DNA of 64,000 bases from Symbiodinium natans. Lineage: Eukaryota > Sar > Dinophyceae > Suessiales > Symbiodiniaceae. Location: the NCBI GenBank assembly GCA_905221605.1, contig CAJNDS010000047.1, positions 1-64,000 on the forward strand. Direction: 5' to 3'. The notes beneath the pieces were generated by a model. It searched no databases, was not told the origin of the DNA, and saw nothing but the letters and a program-made list of their open reading frames with translations. Both the position numbers and the translations under genes were made by a program. Positions 43,001 through 52,336 of the stretch are shown here, in pieces. Position 1 is the first letter of the stretch. Each line of letters begins with the position of its first letter.

Positions 43001-44052
43001 AAGCTATCGAGCTCGCCACGTATCCAGACAGGCACTGCTTGCGCATACCATGGGAAGGAGCGAGGCCGGAGAACATATTGCTCTCGGGTGACAAAGTCAA
43101 ATGGTGAAGCAAGCGCAAGCACATCAACAGCATCAGTAGGGATGCCGAGGGCATGCACAACGGCCTCATCAAGTGCAGGTCTAAAGAGGCGGCTATCAAC
43201 CCTGAAGAGAATGGGCTCCGGGCCTTCAACAACTCCACCGTGGAACACGGCCAGCTTCCGTGTATAAGTAGCCGTGCGCAATTCTTGCATAGCTAGAGGC
43301 CGGGCACCGACCTCTTCCAACGGGTGAAGCTCGCGCCTAATACGGATGCGCGGAACTCGGCTGAGGGACCAGGCTGGAACTCGGTTGAGGTGTGCCTGGC
43401 CAGCTATCTGCATCATGGAGGTAGCATCCTCCTCAAGGGTGTCGGTCCTCGGTGCGGCGTCCCCTCCCTGCCAAACATGCTCAGCATTATGGAGTCTGGG
43501 GGGGCCCGAAGCTCCAACCGGTGAGAACAGCAGGCAAAGAAAGAGGCACCCCTTTAGCTGCTTAGTAGAAGTTTCCCTTGTTCTCTTATTCCTGCACCAA
43601 GGTTCACGCCGTGCGTGTTGGGAGGACAGAACAGGTGAAAAGAGGCCAAGAAGAAATGCCCCTATCGGAAGCCATGCCAAAGCAACCACCAGAAGGCACG
43701 GTGCCAGGCACAGCCCACATCCCATAGCAGCCAGGAGCAAGCAGAGGACCTGATGCTCCATGGGCAGGCCGTAGTTCCTGTGACTACGGGGCTTGAGAGG
43801 GGGTGGCTCAGCAAGAGCGATCCATGCGCAGCCTAGGAGGAGTCCGGTGGACAAGACTGCCAGAAGGAATTCCGCGCCTTGGATGGCAATGCAGCCGCCA
43901 CAGATAGTGCAATGTCCCACCGACCAGAGGAGCCGAACACTAATGAAGGTGCCCCGTCCGGAAGGGGGGCCTAAGCCCTTAGTGATGGACACAGTGCCAG
44001 CTAGGATGCATATTAGGCCGGCAAGAATGGACAGGCGCAGGTTTGCAGCAGA
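39946..44052 (-). CDS. LINE long membrane-segment and module frame
   Basis: The frame is open from 44691, but before 44052 it shadows the upstream frame. It starts with four hydrophobic segments (SILAGLICILAGTVSI; EFLLAVLSTGLLLGCAWIAL; VLCLLLAAMGCGLCLAPCLL; LFLCLLFSPVGASG). Diverged modules follow, with AVPVWI (552-557 counted from 44691), RHGD (1029-1032) and GTLLRVWRPC (1461-1470), split by further hydrophobic stretches (LCLLLMAAANQAYAG; AQLVVLVAGMP). No known catalytic site seen. About 1,370 codons without a stop. Confidence 0.7.
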   Translation of the reverse strand, partial: SAANLRLSILAGLICILAGTVSITKGLGPPSGRGTFISVRLLWSVGHCTICGGCIAIQGAEFLLAVLSTGLLLGCAWIALAEPPPLKPRSHRNYGLPMEHQVLCLLLAAMGCGLCLAPCLLVVALAWLPIGAFLLGLFSPVLSSQHARREPWCRNKRTRETSTKQLKGCLFLCLLFSPVGASGPPRLHNAEHVWQGGDAAPRTDTLEEDATSMMQIAGQAHLNRVPAWSLSRVPRIRIRRELHPLEEVGARPLAMQELRTATYTRKLAVFHGGVVEGPEPILFRVDSRLFRPALDEAVVHALGIPTDAVDVLALASPFDFVTREQYVLRPRSFPWYAQAVPVWIRGELDSFHVLQAARDEQCHDLIAAAALITQTPSIPEAEQCQCVEGTFVADSQPLLQPRCDAIAWVPISLRGRPTGVTAQPPSAAVYRSSGPLSHTLLSCAVITANGIIQALTPAFAPDSETFRTLRAEFPELAPLIMRRLRYALSDLPPTQFLAFHREELGRHSLVVDLRALDLGLITLTVPRFISCSQILDVTAREHVRILDTAAMHEQVMSGEYICLLHDQPVEPDVMIDVAGFDLLRAYRPTLVEEPMGRDTGSAASWGTPLAKTLVLAAAHFKGSVGKLCLLLMAAANQAYAGRAASAPPHRSGRLQRVPAPPCTLPNKASQATHAAIQRELLASGRLLTPVISPSPLGIDDPREVTFKVWHPGRVLTRCYPAQWSWHDVHADLLELISPLGRYVILPAAAAPNHRAVHVVAISNADTHSTILVARAGAWKCLDVDWRNPAPDIHAWVEGMDGTHSYRIDCAHRGRVRHGDVCVVVDTAQSASPTLWDISTLSLTMPAGCSWTRTLGRHVFPLVQAGQPHLWLPRVQGVTARETAMDMLNTIRSPNPETTHLLDVPPYLLVLLAAPRGGMCTLVWLHDCHECVPHGVAFAVDGVFPSRADLLYALRDLPGAASEIWLRATEMFLLWGPSESLHSADNEAVVAEIVTASVDMRLLLSHSRTDSLSSAPRQGAYGTSFMPGPREARSSQISSLDSSLTDPCIPTLGIPAEGTLHVVYCGSIQTSCVVPCPSRRLPWALIIGDEVRTACTDRISWAEVATVATISVLDLHGAAVVLEGFRWMWPEPITHLGHACGTFLRRAPNHDSHCYEEREHTLPPPPLHARNSCGGITLTGWAQLVVLVAGMPHVGRWPIIAFLVKAATAMVVTVDPATTHPPLMCVPSPGFLNFADVLNCFLQHPPLEGTLLRVWRPCCGPAVYQFRPQADLDGISTWLREQGCRPTRDVFHLAHDSGPDAIDLLCTPPASGAWWILREGGHRELLRPVCQLPDVSEQLVTIDEGGQACSLLCGGQLGSRLSFSLASGQ

Positions 44053-45611
44053 GCATGGTGTGGGAGGGCCGGTGTGCTGGCTCCAAGTCGCACTGCCAAG
44101 TCGGGATGGTTCCCAAGAACCAGCTGTGGAAACAGCCATTCCTCGGTGCATTGTGGCGCGTATGACATCACGTCCTGGACCGCCGCGTGCAAGATATGCC
44201 CCAAGAGAAGCACGACTCGAGGGCAGTCTGGGACTGCCGCTGGACAGCTTTTTAGGCACGAATAACAACGTGTGAGGTCCTCCACGACAGTCGCGATCTC
44301 TGGGCCACGAGTCCAGGGAGCCTGCTGCAGGGTCCTCAGTGTGCTTTGGCATTGGCTGCGAACCTCCAAGGCATCCATGTGTGGCGGCTCCGGTAACACC
44401 TCCCGCAAAGCCGGGTTGCTCTGTGTAGCTGTGGCTGTGGTGCCGCACATGTCCATGAGCTGCCCCACTGATGTGTTCCAAGCCGTGATCCAGCTTAGTT
44501 GCCACTGCTGCCAGTCCTCCTCGACGGCCGAGAGTGGGGCTTCCAGCTCCTCTCCCCCTAAGAAGGAGACTGGCTCGCTGGGACCCTCGGAACCGTCCAA
44601 TTCCACAGGAACAGAATGATCCGACGCCATCCAGGAAGAGGTCGTCCGTGCGGGACGTGTGGGCGTGCGGCCAGTGCTGTCTTGTGGCCACGGCACAGCC
44701 TCTGGCGCACCGCTCAGCATCCCATGGTCCTGTGTGCTTGTCCTAACCGCATCGGGCTGTCCTGCTGCGTTCGTCCCTACAGGTGTCAGCCTTGGGCTCT
44801 TCACTGGACGCCTGTCTTCCTCGGGGGATGGCTGCGCACGCTTGGTCCATCGATTGCCGGAGGGGGGTAGATGCGGGGATCTGCGGCTCTCTGCAAGCAT
44901 TGAGGGGAGGCCAGATGTCATCATGGCTCCAGGGAAGATGCCCCCTTCGAAGCCCGGTGGTGATCTCCTGGCATTCGGGCCGCCAGCAACTGTATGTGAC
45001 GGAGCTGAAGGAATATGGCCCCCACAACCACTCGTTGTGCTGCGGCCGTGACCTAGTGGTTCCAGTGCGGCAATATTCCGAAGGGCATTGGCTGCCATTT
45101 CGAGCAGACCGGTCACCTGTGGTGGCCAGATGGGCCCCACATTCTGTGCACCTTTGTGTAACAAGGCCTGTGTCGCAGCTGAGGTCGAAGTGGAGACCAG
45201 GGGCGTCAAAATCTCCAGGGCTTCCTTGACATCCGCGTCCAATTGCCCTGCCATGCGCTCCACTTCTGCATAGTTGACAGGCAAGTGTTCTGCCAGCTGG
45301 GAATGCCATTGGAGTGCTGCCTCGCCCAAGTCCTGCTTTGCACGAAGATCTGCCTCCAGGCGCTTGGTGGTTTTTGCGACCTGGGTCGCTAGCCAATTGG
45401 CTTCTTGTGCCAAAGTTCGGCTGCCAGCAGGCTGCTCTTCGGCAACCAAGACGGCATTCTGCGCTCGTCCGGCGCGTGCTTGAAGAGCAGAGAGCACACT
45501 GGCCGGTGGTGCAAATCGAACCATCGAAAGCACAGGAGCCGTTGCTTTGTTCTTCCCAGCACCTTTTGGCTGGCCTTTCTGCCCTGCATCCTTCTTGCTC
45601 TGCGGCGGCAT
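44013..45611 (-). CDS. LINE N-terminal coiled-coil frame
   Basis: The frame is open from 45743; I choose ATG at 45609-45611 because MPPQSKKDAGQKGQPKGAGK begins a Lys-rich protein-like start and the upstream part is Arg-rich and less protein-like. Residues about 55-140 from this start are Ala/Glu/Gln-rich and likely coiled coil (LAQEANWLATQVAKTTKRLE). A Pro/Ser-rich linker and an acidic, Trp-containing region follow. It may act as an RNA-binding or assembly part like LINE ORF1 proteins, but no domain is recognised. It ends at TAA just past the -1 frame change to the next frame. Confidence 0.7.
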   Translation of the reverse strand: MPPQSKKDAGQKGQPKGAGKNKATAPVLSMVRFAPPASVLSALQARAGRAQNAVLVAEEQPAGSRTLAQEANWLATQVAKTTKRLEADLRAKQDLGEAALQWHSQLAEHLPVNYAEVERMAGQLDADVKEALEILTPLVSTSTSAATQALLHKGAQNVGPIWPPQVTGLLEMAANALRNIAALEPLGHGRSTTSGCGGHIPSAPSHTVAGGPNARRSPPGFEGGIFPGAMMTSGLPSMLAESRRSPHLPPSGNRWTKRAQPSPEEDRRPVKSPRLTPVGTNAAGQPDAVRTSTQDHGMLSGAPEAVPWPQDSTGRTPTRPARTTSSWMASDHSVPVELDGSEGPSEPVSFLGGEELEAPLSAVEEDWQQWQLSWITAWNTSVGQLMDMCGTTATATQSNPALREVLPEPPHMDALEVRSQCQSTLRTLQQAPWTRGPEIATVVEDLTRCYSCLKSCPAAVPDCPRVVLLLGHILHAAVQDVMSYAPQCTEEWLFPQLVLGNHPDLAVRLGASTPALPHHALLQTCACPFLPA

Positions 45612-46167
45612 AGAGCCGTGATGTTGTAGTAGTCGAAGACGGTCGCTCTGCCTGCCCCGACCAACTCTCAATCTGTACCGCGCCGCTTGGCGCTTTTTCC
45701 GCAGCCGACGATGCCACGGAGGAGAACGTGCCCTGCGAGGCACCTTTGCGATCCTGGAGGTTTGACCAAGTTAGGAGAAGAAAACAACCCAATCCAAGGA
45801 TCGTAGCGAGGACTCGCTGTCCTCTCATGTGCTGCGCACCCCCGATCAGTCGGCCCAAAAGGCAGCGAATAACCAAGGCAGCGCAGTGATATCAGGGTGA
45901 CGGCCCAAAAGCAGCGTAACCCAATAAGGGATAAAAATCCCGGTGGCGGATCCAGAACCAACCACCAGCCAGCAAGGTCCAGACCAGTAACAGCAATTCG
46001 GGGCCCCGCGACCCAGTAGTCAACGCGGGCCGGCCGCGTGGACCAAGGTACCGGACCCAAGCCCGGTATATGGCGGCAGGAAAGGCCTGCCTGGGGTCTG
46101 GCTGTTGCAGATCCGCAGGCGCTGCTAAGAGCAGAGGCTACGGACAGTCACAATCTAAGCCGAAACG
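45612..46167 (-). other. Probable 5' untranslated leader of the LINE
   Basis: About 555 bp, GC-rich, no telomeric units. Open frames here (including one with a hydrophobic MRGQRVLATILGLGCFLLLT) overlap and lack support. An internal promoter is expected in such elements but no motif was recognised. Confidence 0.45.
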
Positions 46168-46182
46168 CCTAAACCTTAAACC
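46168..46182. repeat. Right copy of probable target-site duplication
   Basis: CCTAAACCTTAAACC, identical to 29634-29648, at the 5' side of the element. Confidence 0.55.
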
Positions 46183-46299
46183 CCCTAAACCCTAAACCCC
46201 AAACCCAAACCGGGCTTCACTACAGGAGGTGTTGGTAGAGGTGACAGTGTCGGAAGCCAGGCAGGGCAGGGGCTAGGCCTCAGGCCTCACCCTAAACCC

Positions 46300-46361
46300 A
46301 GGGTAGTTGCATGGCCCCTTAGCATGGGCCCATAACAACGGACGCCCATGAAACTACCCTC
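46300..46361. mobile_element. Short MITE-like element, family M4
   Basis: AGGGTAGTTGCATGGCCCC and GCCCATGAAACTACCCT form a 62-bp palindrome. Confidence 0.6.
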
Positions 46362-46568
46362 AGATTAGGGCTGAGGGCTGAAGGCCTCGGGCTTCGGAGG
46401 GTTTGGTCTTCGGGCTTAGGACTTGTAGGGGACTTGAACCCTACAGCCTGAACCCACAAGTCGTTTTGGGGTTTAAACCCTAAACCCTAAACCCTAAACC
46501 CTAAACCCTAAACCCTAAACCCTAAACCCTAACATTTAGGGTTCAGGCTTTGTGGCTCTAGGGCAAGC

Positions 46569-46605
46569 GTCGTAGTCGTTGCCGGGCGGGATGCCAGGGT
46601 AAGAC
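46569..46605 (-). CDS. Short exon just upstream of the retrotransposon
   Basis: Acceptor AAGCCCAG, GC donor GAC/GCTTGC. Reads SYPGIPPGNDYD; takes AT from exon 47043-47106 to make Met, in frame. Confidence 0.55.
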
Positions 46606-47042
46606 CTGGGCTTGGCACTTTTTCAGTGTAGCTTGGGGTCCGAAATAAACCCTAAACCCTAAACCCTAAACCCTAAACCCTGAAACCCTAAAGCCTAAGC
46701 TGGGTTGTGCCTTAAAGCCTTTGAAAAATATTTATGAATAGGTTCCCTTATACGGAAAGAAGGGAAATTACAAAAATGGCCCCAAGAACAACCCAGTAAG
46801 GCCCTAAACCCTAAACCTTAACGCCGTGGCTTGTTCGGCTTCGGCTTGGAGTTTGGGTTTTGGTGTGCGCCACGCACATGCGTGCAAGCAAGCCTTTGCT
46901 ACCACGCGTGACTCACCTGACCCCCCAAAGACCCAAAGGCCAAACCCCCGAGTTTAGGGTTTAGGGCTTAGGGTTTAGGGTTAAGGTTTAGGGTTTAGCA
47001 CCCAAAGCCCTCCCAGGCAGTTGGGGGCGGGGTTCTGACTGC

Positions 47043-47106
47043 ATGCCGTGCAGCCAGTCGTAGGAGTTGAGGAGGGCGTAGATGGGCCACTCGGTGCCCA
47101 TGATGA
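47043..47106 (-). CDS. Exon, unrecognised
   Basis: Acceptor CCTGACAG, GC donor AT/GCAGTC. Reads IMGTEWPIYALLNSYDWLHG. The frame stays open further (QSEPRPQLPG), so the donor is uncertain. Confidence 0.6.
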
Positions 47107-49273
47107 CTGTCAGGGGCGTATGATACCTGGGTATGCCGGGGTCATCCGATGAAGGAAGATTTGCATCTTAAACCCGACCCCCTAGCCATGAGAATCCCAG
47201 ACCCCAAAACCCAAAACCCTAAACCCTAAACCCCTAAGCCATGGGCCCCAAGCAGCCCTAAGCCGCCCTAAGCCCTAAGCCCGCAGCCCTGAGCCCTAAG
47301 CCCTAAACTAAACCCACAAAGATCGTCGCTGCGTGGCGAATGTTTTTTTTGGCGTCCTATGATCTCCTTAGGGTTTAGGGTCTAGGGTTGCCCCTACTAA
47401 GCCGCTGAGCCCCCATGAGCCCCTGGCCATCTGCAGAAAAAAGAGCCTTTGAGCTTGGGTTTCACGATTTAGGGGTGGAGGGTAAAGGGTTTAGGGTTTA
47501 AGGGTTTAGGATTTAGGGTTCAAGGGTTTAAGGGTTTAGGGTTCAGGGCTTGGGGCTTGGGGAGCTTGACACACACAAGCCACAGGGAAGACCAAGAGGC
47601 AACTCCATCGAGAGCCACGCAGAGTGCTTCAAGTAGCAGTCAACATCGCCTTTAGGGTTTAGGGCTTAGGGCTTAAGGTTTTGGGTCTAGGAGTCTTGGA
47701 GCTCTTTGAGAAGCGTGCAAACGCTTGAGGATTCACAGGAGCATAACGGCAGAAATGTGCGGAGAATCAGAAAGGTCCACTCCCTAGCCCCTCAAACCCC
47801 CCCCCCCCCCCCTCCGCAAACCCCAAACCCCAAACCCCAAACCCCAAACCCCAAACCCCAAACCCCAAACCCCAAACCCCAAACCCTAAACCCTAAACCC
47901 TAAACAGGTTTCGGGCTCAAGTGTTCGGGGCTTAAGATGTAGCCGAGTGTCTCATGAGCAGGCAAAGCAGCGTCCGGGCCACATACAGCACCAAGACACC
48001 TCTGGGTTTGTTTAGGGTTTCGGGTTTCGGGTTTCGGGTTTGGGGTTTAGGGTTTAGGTTTAGGGTTTAGGGTTTAGGGTTTAGGGTTTAGGGTTTAGGG
48101 TTTAGGGTTCAAGGTTTAGGGTTTAGGGGGGGGGATCTCCAAGCCTCCCGAAGGCATACCCCCAAACATTCCCGACCAAAGCCGAGACCCCAAGTGGCTT
48201 GTGGCTTCCCCTAAACCCTCAACCCTAAGCCCATGCTATAGTTTTCGCCCTTTGATTCTTGGATGTGTTCCCCTTTTGGGGAAGCTTGGGGATTTCGGTT
48301 TTAGGGCCTGTGAAATACATTCCGAGATCAGATGCTCTTAAGCCCTCCAAGGTCCAAACTCTAAACCCCAAGATCATAAACTTTCAGAATTTTAGGATGT
48401 TTGGAATGGGGCGCTACAAGGGAGAGCCAGTGCCGAGACTTTCAAGCGCATTCCACAAGAGTCCAAAGCATTGGGGGAGGGGGGGGGGGTGGGTATTCTG
48501 AAATGTCTTCTGGCGCGGAACTCTGAACCCTGAACCCTGAACCCTGGACCCCTTAACCCATCAACACCCACAACATCCCCAACTCCCTAAACCAAATCTA
48601 GACCTCCAAAGGGCCCAGAATCATAACCCGTATACCCTCAATCCGGCGCCCCAAAACCCGGAACCCTCAAACACTCACGCCCTTAAACTCCTATCTCAAA
48701 CAACCTAAGCCCTGAATCCGAAACCCTAAACCCTAAACCCTAAACCCTAAACCCTCAACCCTAAACCCTAAACCACCTAAAAGCCTCAGGGATCGAAGCT
48801 CGTCCCCCTACAACCCAACCCACTTCAAGGGCTCCGGCGCGTAGCCTAAACCGTGCAAAGGCTTCGGGTCTAGGGTTTAGGGTTTAGGGTTTAGGGTTTA
48901 GGGTTCCGGGTTTAGGCTCCACGGTTTAGAGTTTGGGGGTGTGTAGCTTAGGGTTGTCAGGTTCAGGCTGAAAGATGATCTTGGCTCTTTGAAAGCAAGG
49001 AAGGGTTCGGGCTTCGGTCTTAGGGTAGCGCAACCCTAAACCGTCAACCCTAAACCCTAAGCCCTAAACCTAAACCCGAAGCCCTAAACCCTAAACCCTA
49101 AACCCTAAGCCCTAAACCCTAGACCCTAGGCCCTAAGCCCTAAACCCTAGACCCTAAACCCTAAACCCTAGACCCTAAGCTCTAAACCCTAAACCCTAAA
49201 CCCTAAACCCTAAACCCTAAACCCTAAACCCTAAACCCTAAACCCTAAACCCCCAGACCCCAAGCCCAAGCAC
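47107..49273. other. Repeat-rich stretch without a called exon
   Basis: Holds a C15 run (47800-47814), a ten-unit CCCCAAA variant block (47818-47884) and many TTTAGGG/CCCTAAA blocks. Islands at 47570-47650, 47940-48005 and 48245-48500 were not framed with confidence. Confidence 0.4.
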
Positions 49274-49338
49274 CGAGGCGGCATTGCGCATACGCCGCAG
49301 GCAGCAGGTGGTCGAGCACCTGCTCTTCCCACCGAATT
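49274..49338 (-). CDS. Exon, unrecognised
   Basis: Acceptor CCAAAG, donor CTCG/GTGCTTGG. Reads IRWEEQVLDHLLPAAYAQCR then L. Left CCCTAAA, right TTTAGGG. Confidence 0.6.
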
Positions 49339-50239
49339 CTTTGGGGAGACAAGGGTTTAGGGTTTAGGGTTTAGGGTTTAGGATGAGGGCTTAGGGCTTG
49401 CGCCCTCTTTAGCACCTTTCGGGTATGGCCCCTAAGCTTCAAGCTCTCAAAGCCCGCAAACCCCTGAACCCTATCAACCCTCTGAAGCCCTATAAACCCC
49501 CTAAACCCACCACCCGGCAGCCAAAGCCCTAAGAAACCCTAAGCCCTAAACCCTAAACCCTAACCCCTAAACCACATGAACCCTTGAGGACCGGAGTATA
49601 TTCGAGCCACGAGATGAGGTTTCGGGTTTGGGGGCTTTTGATGTCTCTTTTTGGTTTAGGGTTTAGGGTTTAGGGTTTAGGGTTTGGCATTTCCGTTTCT
49701 GTTCCTTTTTGAGGGATGGGTGATAGCTGTACCGATCTAGGGAAAAGGAGGTGAAAACCTCCCTCTTTGCAGCTTTTCTATGTCCTGGTGCTACCCCCTA
49801 CCCCCCCAACCCCCACGTTTCACAGAGGCTCGAGCAAATCAACTTTTTTGGCATCCTTTGAGCTGACGAGCGCGTTTAAACCTTTCAACTATGCTCCAGC
49901 GGGGTCGGCGGCTTGAGCCGGAGGCTCTTAAATTTGAAGGGCCGTCAGGGCTAGGCAGCTGCACGCAAGCCACAGCAAGTTTCGAACTCACCCCGAAGTC
50001 CAAATATGGACATCCAATATATACACTCGCCAACAACAAAAAATCGCAGGGTTTAGGGTTAATGGTTTAGCACAGCCTCTACGAGCTTCGCGCACGGTGT
50101 TCAGGGTTTAGGGTAGACACACCCTTACACCTCAACGCCTAAACCCTAAACCCTAAACCCCAAATCCAAAGCCCTAAACCCTAGACCCCAAACTTCAATC
50201 CCAAACCCCAAACCCCAAACCCCAAACCCTAAACCCTAC

Positions 50240-50346
50240 GCTCCTGGAACAGCATTTCAGATAGCTTTGCCGTGCGGTCCTTGGCAGTTCCAGGTCGGCA
50301 CTCATCGCCTCAACTGGGTGCAGCTTTCTTGTGCTTCTGTCTCCAT
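50240..50346 (-). CDS. Exon, unrecognised
   Basis: Acceptor GGGCAG, donor AGC/GTAGGG at a telomeric block. Reads GDRSTRKLHPVEAMSADLEL then PRTARQSYLKCCSRS. Confidence 0.5.
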
Positions 50347-50389
50347 CTGCCCGGGTTTAGGGTTTAGGGTTTAGGGTTTAGGAATGAAG

Positions 50390-50501
50390 GAGGGCGGAGC
50401 TGCCGTGCGCACCACGACCCAGGCAGCCCACCCAGCCCGAGGAAGACTTCCACCAACTGGCTTTCGGCCAAGTGATCGTGAGCCTCCGTCATAGTGACTT
50501 C
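50390..50501 (-). CDS. Exon, unrecognised
   Basis: Acceptor GGGTCAG, then EVTMTEAHDHLAESQLVEVF and LGLGGLPGSW. The donor is ambiguous (several GT), so the left edge is approximate. An ATG at codon 4 could also be a start. Confidence 0.5.
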
Positions 50502-50879
50502 CTGACCCTAAAGCCTAAACCCTAAGCCCTAACCCTAAACCCTAAACCCTAAACCCTAAACCCTAAACCCTAAACCCCAAGACCGCAGGGGAACCACGGC
50601 AGGGCTGTTGCAGGGGTAAGCCGCCACCGACAAGGCGGGCTCCTCGAACAGCCCCGTTGTCGGTGAAGGTAAAACCCCCTGAACCCTAACTCCCTAACCC
50701 TAAACCCTAAACCCTAAACCCTAAACCCTAAACCCTAAACCCTAAACCCTAAACTCCCAAGACTCCCGGAACTCCATAAATAACCCTAAACTCTCTAGAC
50801 TCCCTAGACTCCCTAAAACCCCTAATTACACTCTCCCAAAAAGCCCTAAGCCCTGAATCCCAAGCCCTCATCCCCCTGC

Positions 50880-50961
50880 AGCCGCCACAAGCCCAGCAAG
50901 CTGCCTCGAACTCTTGTCGGATGAGGTCCTGTTGCCCAGGCACCGAATACACGGAGAACAT
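50880..50961 (-). CDS. Probable first coding exon, unrecognised gene
   Basis: ATG at 50959-50961 opens MFSVYSVPGQQDLIRQEFEA and ACWACGGCRG. No acceptor AG is evident directly upstream. The donor is not fixed; the frame remains open into repeats. Confidence 0.4.
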
Positions 50962-52084
50962 GATAGGGTTGAGGGTTTAGGGTTTAGGGTCTAGGGTTAC
51001 CCTAAACCCTAAACTATAAACCCTAACCCGAAACCCGAAACCCTCGAAGGTTTGCAAGGGCTCTTCACCCGAAAGACAGCATACACGCAACGCCTGACGA
51101 CTAAGCAGGGGCATGAAAGGGGGGGGGTAAATCCTAAACCCTAGGAACAAAAGAAACCTGTAACCTAAACACTACACTCTCCAAACCATAAGCCTGACAC
51201 CCTAAACCCGAAATTCTACGACCCTGAGCCCGAAATCACCTCCTTAGGGTAAGTTTAGGGTTTAGGGCTAGGGTGTAGGGCCCGGGCTAAAGGTTAGGGT
51301 TAAGGGCTGCATAAACTCTAACCCCTCTGTGCCCTCCTCTGAACGTCAACCGCAGTCCCCAGCCTCAACTGTTTGGTGTTGTCGGGCTTAGGGTCGTTTC
51401 GGTTTTTAGGGTTTAGGACTTATAAGAGTCCTAAGCCCCCAGCCCAAAGCACCTAAGGTGCTTGGGGCCTCAACCCCCCATGAACCTGAAACCCTAAACA
51501 TTCAGGGATTGGGTTCAGGGCATTGGGTATAAGATATTAGGGTTTAGGGTTTCCTCAACCCCTAGAACCGTTAACCCCCGTAGCTCCAAACCCACCGCCC
51601 CCGAAATTTTAGGGGACGGGTGCCTCGTCCCCTCGCATCCCAGGTGGGACCTGCTCTTTTTTCTTGCTGTCCACACCCCGCAAGAACCCTAAACCCTAAC
51701 CCCTAACCCCTAAAGAATCCTAAACCCTAACCCCTAACCCCTAACGAACCCTAAACCCTAACCCCTAACCCCTGAGCCCTAGCTTACTGGCTAGGGTCTG
51801 GCCTTGTGAGAAGAGAAGTTGATTAAGAAAACATTAGACTCTGGCTGGCGCAGAAAATTACTTGAGACTCTCGCCGAAAAGAACATCCTATGTTGTTGTT
51901 CGCTTTGTTTGCAAGCAAACATAAATGTCTTGCAAAAACTCCACCCAAACCCTGAGCCCTAAACCCCACCTCCCCTGTGTCACTGCGCCCGGAAGATTCT
52001 TATGTGGAAGTCCTCAACGTTAGGATGATTTAGGATTTAAGGTTTAGGGATTCGGTTTTGGGGCTTAGGGTTTAGGGTTCAGGC

Positions 52085-52147
52085 ATGCTTCGCGAAGGGT
52101 CTCAGGGCCAGGAGCTTGGCCAGGTATATCTTCCAAGTAGTCCAAAA
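52085..52147 (-). CDS. Exon, unrecognised
   Basis: Acceptor CTTGCCAG, GC donor CAT/GCCTGA. 21 codons beginning FWTTWKIYLAKLLALRPFAK. Confidence 0.5.
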
Positions 52148-52216
52148 CTGGCAAGCAATGGAGGTTAGGGTTTAAGGTTTACTGTTTAGGGTTTCGGGCT
52201 CTGAGTTCATCCAAAC

Positions 52217-52274
52217 TGGTCCCCCGTAGGGCCATTGGTGTCTAGGGCGGCGTCGTTGACTGACTCATTTGGCT
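52217..52274 (-). CDS. Exon, unrecognised
   Basis: Acceptor GGGGGAAG, donor CA/GTTTGG. Reads PNESVNDAALDTNGPTGD; an in-frame TGA follows. An M1 element lies about 60 bp upstream. Confidence 0.45.
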
Positions 52275-52336
52275 CTTCCCCCAAGAATATAATGTGCCGA
52301 AGTGAAACCGTCTTCAACCAAGATAAGGGACAGATA

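Larger units (their letters stand above)
29649..46167 (-). mobile_element. 16.5-kb LINE-like non-LTR retrotransposon
   Basis: The bounds are set by a 15-bp direct repeat (CCTAAACCTTAAACC at 29634-29648 and 46168-46182), probably the target-site duplication, and by a GGAA-repeat 3' tail ending at 29649. Coding order 5' to 3' on the minus strand: coiled coil, membrane-rich repeated modules, RNase H, EEP endonuclease, reverse transcriptase, zinc fingers. No LTRs seen. Composition is uniformly GC-rich with no telomeric units inside. It lies between host exons at 46569 and 29385, in the same orientation. Domain calls are from visible catalytic motifs. Much longer than typical LINEs (4-8 kb). Confidence 0.85.

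Noticed and set aside
36973-44052. Programmed ribosomal frameshifting in the LINE
   Set aside because: Shifts are of both signs, several sit at G homopolymers, and no slippery heptamer was found at the junctions I inspected.
29801-45629. Many plus-strand and other-frame open frames within the LINE
   Set aside because: They overlap the minus-strand enzyme frames and are shadows caused by GC-rich coding sequence.
47706-47903. Plus-strand open frame ending in PNPKPQT repeats
   Set aside because: The second half is a translation of CCCCAAA repeats.
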